A DNA stretch of 64,000 nucleotides from Apostichopus japonicus (lineage: Eukaryota > Echinodermata > Holothuroidea > Aspidochirotida > Stichopodidae), in assembly GCF_037975245.1 (NCBI RefSeq), contig NC_092577.1, positions 11,910,013-11,974,012 of the forward strand, in the 5' to 3' direction. A program made the position numbers and the translations under genes. Shown here one piece after another: positions 23,727 through 34,639 of this stretch. The notes below the pieces were generated by a model. It saw only the letters and a list, made by a program, of their open reading frames with translations. It was not told the origin of the DNA and made no database searches. Each line of letters starts with the position of its first letter. Positions within the stretch are counted from its first letter, which is position 1.

Positions 23727-24862
23727 ATATATATATATATATATATATTTCGGAGTGGTCACCACTCCATCGTCAGGCAATTGTACAAGATCAATTAAAT
23801 ACAAGGGCTAATATACATCCGAAGACGCCAATAGTGATAAGCATGGGTGATTGTTTTTTTTTTTAAACTAGGAATGATTAGAACAACCAGCAAATTTTAA
23901 TCAACGGTCTAGTGCGTTACTCACATGATTAATGCACTCCGTGTGTTAATGCTATCGCTTGATGCACTCGGGCTCCGCTACGCTCCGCCCTCGTGCATCG
24001 CTTGTATTATCCCCGATCGTGCATTAATCCTGTGAGTAACGCACGCTAGACCGTTGATTAATCCCTTATTCTTTGAATCTATCCTTAAACCGTCTATTGG
24101 TTTCTCCGACATAAAAGGAATCACAGTCTGGACAGTGTATCCTATATACAACATTGTTGGCATAATCTAACTGATAGGCATCCTTGAAATTGAACAAACC
24201 AGAGGTTTTCTTTTGCAGAAAAATTATTTTGATATGTATATTGTCATCACACAACCCCTTAATGTAAGTCTTAGCTAGTTTATCACTGCTGGGGCCACAG
24301 TATGGTAATTTAACATAAACAGTATTTTCTTTGGTCTCCCCATGATCAAATTTAATTACAGGACCAATTCCCAGTTGTTTTCTTAATTTATAATTATAGT
24401 TTTCCATTTCATGCAACAACGTTCTAGGGTAACCATTTAAAGTCAAAATACGTCTAATAAATTGCAATTCATGAACGAACAAGGAATCCGTCGAACACAA
24501 TCTACGTGCGCGTTCATGCAAAGCCTTAATAACCGCAATTTTATACTTTTTGGGGCACCAGGATTTCCAATTAATGAACAACCCTGTAAAAGTTTTCTTA
24601 CGGAAAACTGAAGTGACAATAGTGTCAGTACCGCTGGAGCCAACCATTCTGAAAATGTCTATATCAAGAAAAGAACATTCACCCCCCGTATTCCATTTCA
24701 TAAGTTAATTGAATAGATTGATGAAAATAGTTCAATACCTGTAGAAAATCATCCACATAGTCTGCTGAAATAACTACAAAAAATGTCATCCACATATCTT
24801 CTATAAAAGTTAAGTTAAGGACAAATTTGGATCAATTTCTCCTCAAGGTGGCACATAAACAA
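23727..24862 (-). mobile_element. Penelope-like retroelement, 5'-truncated
   Basis: The minus strand carries a reverse transcriptase end with YVDD (FYRRYVDDIF near 24780-24790), DDFLQVLNYFHQSIQ, then FLDIDIF, VFRKKTFTGLFINW and a GIY-YIG-type nuclease start, YRIHCPDCDSFYVGETNR. This is the order of Penelope-like elements (RT, linker with CxxC, GIY-YIG). The 211-codon open part is 24066-24701. Two frame breaks fall in homopolymers: a six-T run near 24782 and a six-G run near 24683. The 3' end reads CCTGACGATGGAGTGGTGACC and closes on a (TA)n tract at 23727-23747. The nuclease domain is cut short close to a MITE insertion. Confidence 0.88.
23897..24061. mobile_element. Palindromic MITE flanked by TTAA, inside the Penelope-like element
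   Basis: TTAA at 23897-23900 and 24058-24061 brackets 157 bp whose ends are inverted copies. The left arm starts TCAACGGTCTAG and runs to AATGCAC; the right arm, reverse-complemented, is the same over 39 bp apart from a 2-base insertion and one substitution. The centre is GC-rich (CGGGCTCCGCTACGCTCCGC). A TTAA target is typical of piggyBac-type insertion. The near-identity of the arms suggests a recent insertion. It sits just after the stop that ends the nuclease frame. Confidence 0.8.
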
Positions 24863-24867
24863 GTATA

Positions 24868-25096
24868 TATATATGTTTAAATATATGTTAATGTGTATAT
24901 ATATATATGTATATATATATACATATATATTTATATATAAATATAAATTTATATGTATAAATATATGTATTAATATATGTATATATATATATATTCATTT
25001 AAATATATATATATATTACATATATGTATATATATATATGAATATATATATATATATATATGAATATATATATATATATATATATATATGAATATA

Positions 25097-25129
<33 letters not shown>

Positions 25130-25130
25130 C
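24868..25130. repeat. AT-rich microsatellite
   Basis: About 260 bp of TATATG, TATA, TAAATA and GAATATATA repeats. Tyr/Ile-rich open frames on both strands are artefacts of this repeat. Confidence 0.97.
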
Positions 25131-25134
25131 CCGT

Positions 25135-25440
25135 TTCATTTGACAGAGTATGTACAAAGTATCTCTTTCGAGATCTGGCTTTACGGATCACAAATCAGTT
25201 CGAGTTGGCTCCTTTTTTTTCTGTAGAGTAAGGCACAATATGTCACTAAAACTGAGGTAGCAGTGATCGATACAGATGGCAAATGCATTCAGTAGAATTA
25301 CCACCTTCCCTACCCCTTCCCTACCGGTTTCGAACGTCTGGACATACAATTAGCGCAAATAACCTGGTTGGTTAATGTTTCCGCATATCAAGCGGGGGGC
25401 TTCCTCTACACTCGTTATCACCAATTATGTGAGATGAGGG
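25135..25440 (+). repeat. Second copy of the tRNA-like repeat, degraded
   Basis: AAGTATCTCTTTCGAGATC and TCTGGCTTTA recur from 23407 onward, followed by CGGTTTCGAACGTCTGGAC against CGGTTTCGAACATCTAGAC in the first copy, and a worn head (ATAACCTGGTTGGTTAATG). The B box has decayed. A poly-G run at 25439-25450 follows. Confidence 0.65.
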
Positions 25441-25559
25441 GGGGGGGGGTCCTAAACATAACAAACAAACAGTTCATTATATTTCTATTCTAATGATTCA
25501 ATCTCACTCCTCAAAATTGATTGAATCAAAAAGAAACTTGAAAGTATTAAACGACATCA

Positions 25560-26420
25560 TAAACCAAATTTATCAGGATCAACAACTTATCCTGATGCTT
25601 TCATTTAAATTGAGATAGAGGTAATAGGTACAGACATAGCAGAAGGACTTAATAATTTCTATACAAGCTTTGGACCTGAGTTAGCTGCAAGTATATACCA
25701 GAGTATAATAGTTCCATTTATGAATATCTTGGAGAAACAAACTACAATTCTGTGTTTCTAGAAGATACTAATGAAACTTGAGATCGCTTTAAATATGAGT
25801 AACAAAACATCTGGTAATTACAATGAAATTAGTATGTCATTAGTAACGAATATTATTTCACATGTTAATCATCCATTCACATTCATCTGTAATAAATAAT
25901 TTTCAAGTGGTATTTTTTCAAATAGCATGAAAATCGCTAAGGTAATACCAACTTACAAATGTGGTGAGAAGAATGTATATAAATATTAAAGACCTGATTT
26001 CTTATTACCACAATTTTCTAAAATACTTGAAAAACTGTTTGAAAAATGGTTACTCAGTTTTATAAACAAAAACCACCGTCTTAGTGAGAGTCAAAAGGGT
26101 CTCAGATCTGGACAATCTACATATATGGCATTAATATAATTGGTCAAAAAGAATTGCATCATCCATAAATAAACAAAACATCAACCATAGGTATAGTTCA
26201 TGATTAGCTAAGTAGTTATATGTACAATACAAAACAATATGTCCAATTTAATGACGTAAAATCCACGTTATGTTATGTTGTGTTTCGAGTACCACAAGGG
26301 TCAATTCCCAAACTATCTATACTTTACTTAAATAAAAATTTGCAATATGTTTCGAGGGCTGCTTAAATTTATACTTGTTGCTGATTATACTAATATTTTT
26401 ATGTTTCCATAATGATATTA
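25560..26420 (+). mobile_element. Degenerate non-LTR retrotransposon (CR1/L2/Jockey group) reverse transcriptase
   Basis: In the plus strand, with several stops and frame changes, the pieces read MKIAKVIPTYKCGEKN, LLPQFSKILEKLFEKW, LSESQKGLRSGQSTYMAL and then RVPQGSIP with ADYTNIF. These are the successive fingers, palm and PQG motifs of LINE reverse transcriptases. FADD is changed. The endonuclease and the 3' end are not recognisable. It is an old dead copy. Confidence 0.85.
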
Positions 26421-27510
26421 AGCAGTCTAATTAGCACAGAACTGCATAAACTTAACATATGGTTTGCAGTTGTACATTTGTCTCGATTTGTGTATTTACT
26501 TTTCGTGTTTTTGTTGTGTTTCATCAATATTTCCAGTACATTTTCTGACAAGTTAATATTTCTGGGATAAACGGTTCTATAAGTATCGTAGTGCTATTTT
26601 CTCCATTTCCACGCACGAATATGATATGTATAATATACATATTTGTTCACTTGACTTATTGTTTACTTTCATATGTATATGTGTTGTTGATAATTTATGC
26701 TAGCAATAAACAGTTCCATGGTCATTTTCATTGCCAATTACTGATATGGAATATTTACCCGGCGAACCCTAATGGAGTTATTAACGTTTTCGTAAAAAAT
26801 ACATTTTTTCCCCCAAATAATTATGCATGTATTCATATTTTATACTATCAGATCATCTCTATAACGTGAACTATTGTACGTCGTTATTTGCAGTATAGTG
26901 AAGTAGAAAGTACACACGTTATTATATTTCATACCATTTAATTTGCAAAATTTATAAAGTTAAGTTCATTACTACATTCAAAAGAGTTCAATTTCTAATT
27001 GCAAAACCAGTAAGTGTTACTAAATAAACAGATTCTCACGGCAATATGCAGTTCAATTGCATAACGTTCGTATAGGACTATATAAAGTATTGTGTACATT
27101 CACCTGCGCTAATCAGTTTATAGTACTGTAGTTAATAGTAACTGTTATTAAACCGAAAATTGACGAGGCCGATAAATGTATAAAATGTATAATCAATTGA
27201 TTGAAAAATGAAGTTAAAAAGTAACTCTAGCAACGTAGCTAGCCTAATGTTACAATATACAGTTATGAAAGTTCGGAGTAATGGACTAACAATAGCTATT
27301 ACTAGCACAATTAGGTGTATAGGCTAGGCTTAGTTTAACGTTACACACAAAATTGTATTCTGCTGCTTCAATTTGGCATACAAAACCAACAACTGATCAC
27401 GTGCAAGTGTCTTCCTTTGGGATAACCGCTCATTGGAATAAACATAATAAAAACCAGAATGCAACAATGCAATGTGTTCAGATGATATAACATGAGCAGT
27501 TTTATTCACC
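26421..27510. other. Intergenic, no gene recognised
   Basis: AT-rich sequence. A minus-strand frame at 27330-27480 (HIALLHSGFYYVYSNERLSQ) looks mildly non-random, but it runs into the tandem repeat and has no recognisable domain. I do not call it. Confidence 0.4.
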
Positions 27511-27930
27511 TGGTGACCCCAAATAGCCTTTGCCATCAACCAAAAACAATAGGCTTTTTTTCACCATTGTGGTACTCATACACACTAAATATGAGGTCTG
27601 CCCATGATACTGTTCCTGAGATATCGATTTTGCAAGGTTTTTATAATTTGACCCCTGGTGGACTCCAAATGACCTTTGACCTCCGCCAAAAACAATTGAC
27701 TTTTTGTAATCAATGTGGTACTTTTATACTTCAAATATGAAGTTGGTACGACCTTTCCTTTTGATACATTGTGTTTACAAGGATTTCACAGTTTGACCCT
27801 TGGTGACCCCACATGACCTTTGACCTCCACCAAAACAAAGGCTGCTTGTTCTTAATGTGGTACTTCTACACATCAAATATGAAATTTGTCTGACCTTCTC
27901 TTCTTGAGATATTGTGTTTACAAGCTGGGC
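27511..27930 (+). repeat. Three tandem 145-bp units, two with a perfect DR1 motif
   Basis: Units begin with TGGTGACCCC or a variant at 27511, 27656 and 27801, an exact 145-bp period. Each holds a TGACCTTTGACCT-like word, a CCAAAACAA stretch, GTGGTACT, AAATATGA and TTGAGATAT..TGTTTACAAG. Units 2 and 3 carry TGACCTTTGACCT (27670-27682 and 27814-27826), the reverse complement of the direct repeat AGGTCA-A-AGGTCA bound by HNF4/RXR/COUP-type nuclear receptors. Unit 1 is degraded there. A CA-rich tract follows at 27940. Confidence 0.85.
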
Positions 27931-28772
27931 GTCACAAACGCACACACACACACGCATACGTCATCATGAATGCATAGGTTACGATTATCATAGAAACCCA
28001 AAAAATAACCAATTTGTAAGGTTGTGACTATCTTTGCAACTCCATTGTGGTTTGCATGAAGTGTGATAACTTTTATTTAAGTTTCAATATTGTGTCAACT
28101 TAAGCTGATGCTAAAGATTTACATAGATGTTTTTTGTATATTTTACTCCTCTTGCACAGCTCATCGACATCGTAATTTCTAAAAAGAAAAAAATACATTT
28201 TACCAACATGTGTAACTCGTCAGCAATAAAACAGTTTTTTTTTTCAATTTGTAACACTTATGCAAAAGCCTACCAACTACTTTTCATTGTAACATTAATG
28301 CAATATACATATCTTCACAAAACTATGACACTTGGGTAAAATATTTACTGGATTTGTTTTGGTGTTTCAAAAACAATGCAGTACAATAATAGTAAGACAT
28401 TTTGTAACAACAGTAATGCAACAAACTAATAAATTATTTTAGTTTCTTGTAATACAAATGTAGATAACTAGGTCTAACTTTTGTGGCAACGCTTCTGCAA
28501 AAACTAGTAAATTACTTTGATGGCGTGAAAAGGAGCTTCAATTCGATAAGGTAAGCCTTTGAGGAAAATCTGGAATGATGACAACACAGACCACTCCCTA
28601 GACATTTAGGTATGCTACATTCAAGCAACCAAACCTCAAGTTAGGGTCAACATACTGCAGTGTGGGTTTTAATAATAATCTGGAATAATTTCCTCTGGTC
28701 ATTGAATATCGATACACCTTTGCATCATATGTCCAGACAGCATCATAGTTAATACCAAGATCATTTACGTCT
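27931..28772. other. Intergenic, downstream of the intact TRIM-like gene
   Basis: A short CA tract (27938-27952) and AT-rich sequence that should include the 3' untranslated region of the minus-strand gene ending at 28773. Candidate polyadenylation words on the minus strand (TTTATT read on the plus) are too common here to choose one. Confidence 0.4.
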
Positions 28773-30980
28773 CTAGTGTACTTCTCGTACCACTAGACCG
28801 TACTTGTATAGCGAACCCGACGATGAAATTATAACTTTTTCGGCCTCATCCTCGTCTATTACGGTTGAACAAAGAGAATTTTCAGGTAATTGTCTTGTCG
28901 TCAGTAAATGTTGTCCGTCGTAACTATACTGTGCCAGGATACACCCCCACTGACTTTCAGAGATTTTCGCCCACCACAATATATAGATAAAGTCGTTCAG
29001 GTCTGTACATACATTAAGAGGTCCCCAGTCATATCCGTTGTTATGTGGTTTGGTGAATTCGTATATCAGACTGCTCTCTGATCCATCCGTCGTAAATGCA
29101 TATGCTTTCTTACCATCGAAGTCGCAGGCCAGGAGGCAGCTTCCATGCACAGCTATACCCCACAAAACTTTCATAAAATCTGGCAATTTAAGGCTGTGGC
29201 TGTAATTTAATTCATCATCGAAAACATAGATACATCTGTCGTTAGAACTAACGAAAATACGATTATTTGCATGATCAATAGCCACACTTGACACCCAACG
29301 CACCAATGGCCAGCTGCCAATGACGTCTCTGATGTTCATTTTCTTGCATGAACCATAACGAACATCGTAAATATCGATCTCATCAGGTACGCAAACTGTT
29401 ACAACTTTGAACTTTGACAAAGCGCAACAAAAGCGACGTGTAGGTACATGATGCTTCTCATCTCTCACGATCAGATCTTTTCGTTGTATTTCACCAAGAT
29501 TGTTGATAACAGTAATATGTGAAATTGACAGTGTTGATGTCTGACCAGTTATGACGATGTTACCATCCCCACTACTTGCAATACCGCTGATCAACGAACC
29601 GTTAGATTTGAATCCCTTTATATGAACGACAGATTCTTCATTTTCAGTAATCGAGATTTCATCAAATATAACGTTTACTATATCGCCAACAGTGAAATCA
29701 GATAAAGACTCTAACTCTTTAAATTCCTTTTTCATTTCTTCTAACAGAGGTTCACTGGCCGCTCTTATATCAGGGATACACTGGGCGTCTGTCCACTCAT
29801 CATTTGAGGCAAGAATAGATGAAGTCGTTGCTGTGAAATTTTCGTACCGTGTTATAATGTGGTCACAGTAATCTGATATTTGTTTTAGTTCATTCTCATT
29901 GTCCTTGGTAATTATTTCTTTAGCTGTTTTCAAATCTTTTAAATTAGCATCTAATTCTCCAAGTTTCCTGTATAGTACCCCATCATTTTTGTTGCATTTT
30001 TCTGTAAAACTTTCGGATTCGTGTGCATATTTTCGTTTCGTTGCTCTCATGATGCGTTTGTATTTCCTTTTCACCCGCTCCAATTCCAGTTCCAGGTTAA
30101 CATTGTTTTGATTTACTTCATCCTTACATCTTTCTTCTATATCATTTAATCCTTTTGTTCGTTTCATAGCCCGTTTGGCAAGTTTACCTTTGATCTTAAG
30201 TGCCTGCTGTTTGTGTTGATTAATCATTCTTTCAGCCATATTTTCAGCGTTAGCATGTAGCTTTTGCGAAGTAGATTTAATTCTGTTTGGTAAGTCATAT
30301 AGTTTATCCTTGTATATGTTTAGTTCAGTGAGCTTCGGATTGAGCAACTTCCTTTCCCTCTCTGCTAGTACAGTTACGTCATATAAGTCATGACCTTTAT
30401 GCTGACCGTACGTACATGCTACACAAACGGGTACATTTTCACAAGAGCTGCAACATAAATGTGCTTCTTTTTTCACATGTGCATGACACCTGGGATCTTC
30501 TGTTAGCGCTGCTAGTTTGTCCAATGTTAAATTATTTGCTTCAATGTTGTCCAATTTCAGAGTATGTGGTCGGTGATCAGTAAACATTTTACTACTGACG
30601 TGCAAGCCATGACATTGATTGCATAAAAAGTCTTTACATTTAAAGCAGTATGCCGAAACTTCTGTATTTTTGGAACAACTGACACATTTTTTTAAATCTT
30701 TATTTTCAAATGATTTTTGCAATGTTATGAACTCCAACATACTCTTCATGTGAAAATCAGTCTTGAAATAGTCAACCCCGTTGTTTAGTATATCAAAATC
30801 TTGCTTACACATTGGACATTTAATTTTCCGATCATCGCTGGCTTCAATTATGTTTTGTAAGCATTCTTTACAGTATCGATGTAGACATGGTAACTGTTTC
30901 GGTTCTTTAAACTGATCCAAGCAAACAGAACACATAAAAAAGTTTTCTGCCAAATCCTTTAGCGGTGTAGAAGATGCCAT
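28773..30980 (-). CDS. TRIM-like E3 ubiquitin ligase with C-terminal beta-propeller, 735 aa
   Basis: The only full-length member in the window. ATG 30980 (MASSTPLKDLAENFF) is chosen because the paralogues at 4696 and 16455 start at the same residue; an in-frame ATG at 31058 would add 26 residues. Domains: C3HC4 RING at residues 17-58 (all ligands present), B-box 1 at 99-139, B-box 2 at 165-197, long coiled coil about 205-400, linker 400-480, and an NHL-like beta-propeller about 480-735 (AIDHANNRIFVSS, CIYVFDDELNYSH, CDFDGKKAYAF, VCTDLNDFIYILWW). There is no filamin domain, unlike vertebrate TRIM2/3/71, so it is closer in layout to TRIM56-like proteins. Expected role: cytoplasmic RING ligase that binds substrate or RNA through the propeller. 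Immune or developmental roles are family knowledge only. Confidence 0.93.
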   Translation of the reverse strand: MASSTPLKDLAENFFMCSVCLDQFKEPKQLPCLHRYCKECLQNIIEASDDRKIKCPMCKQDFDILNNGVDYFKTDFHMKSMLEFITLQKSFENKDLKKCVSCSKNTEVSAYCFKCKDFLCNQCHGLHVSSKMFTDHRPHTLKLDNIEANNLTLDKLAALTEDPRCHAHVKKEAHLCCSSCENVPVCVACTYGQHKGHDLYDVTVLAERERKLLNPKLTELNIYKDKLYDLPNRIKSTSQKLHANAENMAERMINQHKQQALKIKGKLAKRAMKRTKGLNDIEERCKDEVNQNNVNLELELERVKRKYKRIMRATKRKYAHESESFTEKCNKNDGVLYRKLGELDANLKDLKTAKEIITKDNENELKQISDYCDHIITRYENFTATTSSILASNDEWTDAQCIPDIRAASEPLLEEMKKEFKELESLSDFTVGDIVNVIFDEISITENEESVVHIKGFKSNGSLISGIASSGDGNIVITGQTSTLSISHITVINNLGEIQRKDLIVRDEKHHVPTRRFCCALSKFKVVTVCVPDEIDIYDVRYGSCKKMNIRDVIGSWPLVRWVSSVAIDHANNRIFVSSNDRCIYVFDDELNYSHSLKLPDFMKVLWGIAVHGSCLLACDFDGKKAYAFTTDGSESSLIYEFTKPHNNGYDWGPLNVCTDLNDFIYILWWAKISESQWGCILAQYSYDGQHLLTTRQLPENSLCSTVIDEDEAEKVIISSSGSLYKYGLVVREVH

Positions 30981-32640
30981 TTTGGTGAAGGCGAATGTTT
31001 GCGAGCAGGTACAGGCTGAGGAAATAATCAAAGTGTATCGCTTAGTATATGATATCATTCAAATATATAATAATTACATTATTTATGTCTATAAAGTTTT
31101 TAACAAGACTGATTTAGCTGATATAACCACTTTATTGCCTATCAATCTAGTAGAACTATCTCCACGTTATGTATAATATATATATTTATAGAACAATGGA
31201 TTTTGCCACTTTGGGGTAAAATATTTTTCTATGTTTATTGTCGTTCTGTGTTGTCGTTGAACTGCACTTCGTAAACCATTGTCTAAGCAATGGATTTGTT
31301 AAAGTTATTGTCCCATAAGTGTAACTCTTCTCGACACTGGCTTGCCTTTAACGTGTCATCTATCAGAATGCTAGTAACAGCAATTATTAAAGTATATTTC
31401 CATATCCCAAGCTAACTCATCACACTTTGTCTGAGAAGATATACTTTCAAACTATCATGATATTTCATTCTTTAGAGTTTTCTACTAAGAGTGTAAATTT
31501 CACTAGTACTGAAGTGCAACGTCATGTTACTCTACTTCAATAGTAGCTGTTTCCTCTACAATTACATAGTTAAAAAGGTTTTAAAAAACATCTTTCTAGC
31601 AAATAGTCAAACTAAAATGATTATGTTTGGCCCGCTTAAAGAGTGAGTGTACACTCTTTGGAATTAACAGCGTACTAGAATATTGAGCACACTCAATTCG
31701 AGTTTTAGTTTTTCTGTTCTAACAAGGTACACTTTATTTACGGTTATATTCAGTGACTCAGATATAGACTATCAAATTTGTTTAACTTTGTCCACAAGAA
31801 CCTGCCTACGCGGTCCATCTCGTTGTTGTTAAAGTCTGTAACTTGCCTTCTTTATCCTCTTCCTTATTGATCCTCTCGACACTTGCTGCTTGTCCTGCGT
31901 AATTGTAATATTCTCCGTCAGACCTTTTAATATCTCAAGTAAGTTCAAAACGTTTCCTTAGCTAGCAGCAGCGTTCAAACATATTTCTTTATCTTCATTG
32001 TTGAATAGAAAATGGCGAATAGTGTAAAAATATACTGCTGTCACGCGATCGGTTTATAATTAACAGAGATGGACTTTGACACAGTGACGTCCATCACTAG
32101 TAGGTTGACCCATGGAGCTATCTCTTTATAGCTCCATGGTTGACCGGAAAGATACCTGTGGTATTATCACCCACACCGACACACTGTTTCATAAATGGAC
32201 AGTATATATACACCCCATTTGCCGCCAGTGTCAATACTTGCAATGAACAGTTGTGACTTGTAGCTGTTTGTTCAGTTCAAGAGGTGCAACGAAAAACATA
32301 TTGAATGCGTAAAGGTTTCTATAAGCCGTCAGACATTCAGAAGTTGTGGACTCTGTAGACTCGACGTCGATTACCATAAGGTTAACCGACTGCAAACGGA
32401 AGACACTACATGTTCTTCCTTTTTGATCGACCAGGCATACAATGAATTATCTGCCTGTTTTTCCAGGGAAATGTTCGGTTAATGCATATGCCGAACGTTT
32501 TGACTAGTACTAGGCTCCTAGTAAGGAAGATACATCTTATCCGATAATTTTGAACAATTTCTTAATGTTTGGTTATGTATTATGCCAACAATTGGGTACA
32601 TTAACTTGGCTCATTGTTGGCAAAATGAATGGTGTCCGAT
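30981..32640. other. Upstream region of the intact TRIM-like gene; no second gene seen
   Basis: AT-rich. It would hold the promoter and any 5' untranslated exon of the gene starting at 30980. Words at 31960-32100 (AAAATGGCGAA, CACGCGATCGG) faintly echo 13490-13560. The CCAACAATTG and ATTGTTGGC words at 32583-32620 belong to a repeat that seems to continue after 35830. Apart from a hairpin at 32110-32139 nothing else is recognised. Confidence 0.4.
32110..32139. repeat. Perfect 12-bp inverted repeat with 6-nt loop
   Basis: CCATGGAGCTAT (32110-32121), spacer CTCTTT, then ATAGCTCCATGG (32128-32139). GTTGACC also occurs on both sides as a direct repeat (32104-32110 and 32139-32145 region). Function unknown. 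Confidence 0.85.
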
Positions 32641-33069
32641 CAGGGACGTAGCTAAGGCCTGAGTATTGGGGGGGGGGGTGTAGTGGCTGAAATTCCAACT
32701 GGATGGGTTTTGAAGCCAGAAAATGCCGACTGCTGCCTTATACACTCACCCCCCCCCCCCCTCCACCCGGCGATTCTCCTAAACGATACGGTCAGTGTCA
32801 GTAAGACACCCCATCTTTCGCGACTGCACTTTTGTTCCCAACTTTTTTAATACATTTGTACCATTGGCTCTCAATTCAAACTTATTAATCACTCTGGTTA
32901 AGCAAGGACTACTAACTTCAAAAGCTAATGTTAATGTAACAATGGAAAACTTTTTATTCAACAAATTATATTCGACGACATAGTGAAATACCCAAAAATA
33001 CAGTGCTTTTTCATAGCGCCCTTAATGTTCTTTTCTGTGGGGGGCGTGCCTATTTATCACTCACATCAA

Positions 33070-33135
33070 AAAATGTTTAATTGTTCACTTCATTCCAACT
33101 GAGCATTTGGAATGAAGTTAACAATTAAACATTTT
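33070..33135. repeat. 28-bp hairpin with 10-nt loop
   Basis: The left arm AAAATGTTTAATTGTT..CATTCCA (33070-33097) and right arm (33108-33135) pair over 28 bp with a single mismatch, around the loop ACTGAGCATT. The size and near-perfect pairing would fit a foldback MITE relic or, less likely, a small-RNA precursor. Confidence 0.8.
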
Positions 33136-33521
33136 GCATAAAACTGTTGAGTGGACGTGATACGATAAGTTGTCAATTACAAATTTTGCAGACAATTTTT
33201 CAATTGCTCAGTTATAGCAACTAAGCAATCCCACATTTTTCTGATTTTATAAGATTTTTTCTTTTAATCTAAACAGTTTACTGAAAAGAGTCAACTTATA
33301 GGGCAAATTTCATATGTTGATGGCAGTTTTAAGCTTCCGTAGAATAGCATTATGTGTTTTATATGTACTAGCGGATATACCCGTATATAAAATATGCCAA
33401 TATACTGTGGTTGTATAGTTATGGCTGTAACTATGGCTGCTTTTTGTGAAATTGTACCGATTGAAAGGTGAAGAGGCATTATTAGATAGAATTAGGGGCA
33501 GTGCCTGTGGCAGGGAAGCGG

Positions 33522-33655
33522 TGAAATATTGGTCAATTTTTTGACCAATATTTCATGACCAATATTTCATGACCAATATTTCATGACCAATATTACATGA
33601 CATTACATCTTTGTCATGTAATGACAAAGATGTCATTACATCCTTCAGACAATGT
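33522..33655. repeat. 14-bp tandem repeat and nested palindromes
   Basis: TGACCAATATTTCA occurs four times head to tail from 33542 to 33597 (the last with one change). An inverted copy TGAAATATTGGTCA precedes it at 33522-33535. It is followed by alternating TGACATTACATC, TTTGTCAT, GTAATGACAAAGATGTCATTACATC words that fold on themselves. Confidence 0.85.
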
Positions 33656-33969
33656 AACAAATGAGAACATATATCTACATTCACTGCAACTAAGTCTGCA
33701 CCCTTCAGGTAATGTAACAGATGAAATTTGGTACCTGTCAAGCTAAATACAGTAGTCAGTAACATGTTGTCTCTTTACTTTGGCTATCACTAAGCATCCA
33801 CTGTTCATAGCTTACTGTGTATACCATTGAAAACTACAAAGCTTTTTATGCAAGATTTTTCAGTAGAACATTTAACCCCATATAGTTATGGCTAAAAATG
33901 GTCACGGTCACACTAATATTCCTGAATTCGAGAATAGCTAAGGATAGTGTGTACAGTGACGTCAATGGC

Positions 33970-34560
33970 ACGCCGAATCCGAGAATAGCATAATTCGCTC
34001 AGTGTTTGAGGCACATGTTCACTTAAATGCAAATAACGTTAGACCTAGGCTAAGAATAGTCACACGAACATCACCATGTTACACACGAACATCAACAGGT
34101 GTAACATTAGGCCAAGGCTAGGCCTATGTCAAGTTAGGATAGCCAACCTGCAGTGCTACCGTGCGTACGAACAGCACCAGGTCTAAAGAAGTCGAGAATA
34201 TAATAATTTGCTCACTGTTTGAGGCACATTACTTGAATGCAAACTGAAGGGCCGATCACACAACTCACCAATCGTAGTCACACGAACATCACCACGTTAC
34301 ACACGAACAGCACCAGGTGTAAACATTAGGCCAAGGTTTTGCCAAGTTCGGATATACTATATAGCCTACCGTACCGTGCGTACATGAACAGCGCCAAGTG
34401 TAACAGTGTAACCTCTAGGCTAAGGATAGTGTGTGTACGGTTCCCGGTCACACCGAATCCGAGAATAACATAATTCGCTCACTGTTTGAGGCACATGTTC
34501 ACTTGCAAATTGAAGGGCCGATCACACAACTCACCAATCACTTACTAATTGTCCCGCTAC
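33970..34560. repeat. Three imperfect repeat units of about 215-265 bp
   Basis: GAGAATA..ATAAT..GCTCA.TGTTTGAGGCACAT recurs at about 33978, 34194 and 34461. Between these, TCACACGAACATCACCA.GTTACACACGAACA.CA and TAGGCCAAGG words also repeat. The last two units share TGAAGGGCCGATCACACAACTCACCAATC. The arrangement suggests tandem duplication inside the hAT-like interval. Confidence 0.75.
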
Positions 34561-34639
34561 TGCCGTGGCGTGTAGGCCTACATCTACAAACTGTACAACT
34601 TCGTTTCATTTAAACAACTTTTATACCGCAGCGCTACGT

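Noticed and set aside
24873-25191. Open frames over the second AT tract
   Set aside because: Simple-sequence artefacts.
27330-27539. 69-codon minus-strand frame HIALLHSGFYYVYSNERLSQ
   Set aside because: Starts inside the 145-bp tandem repeat and has no domain; a cryptic exon cannot be proved.
27511-27930. CRISPR-like array
   Set aside because: The units are contiguous 145-bp tandem repeats without unique spacers, in a eukaryotic genome.
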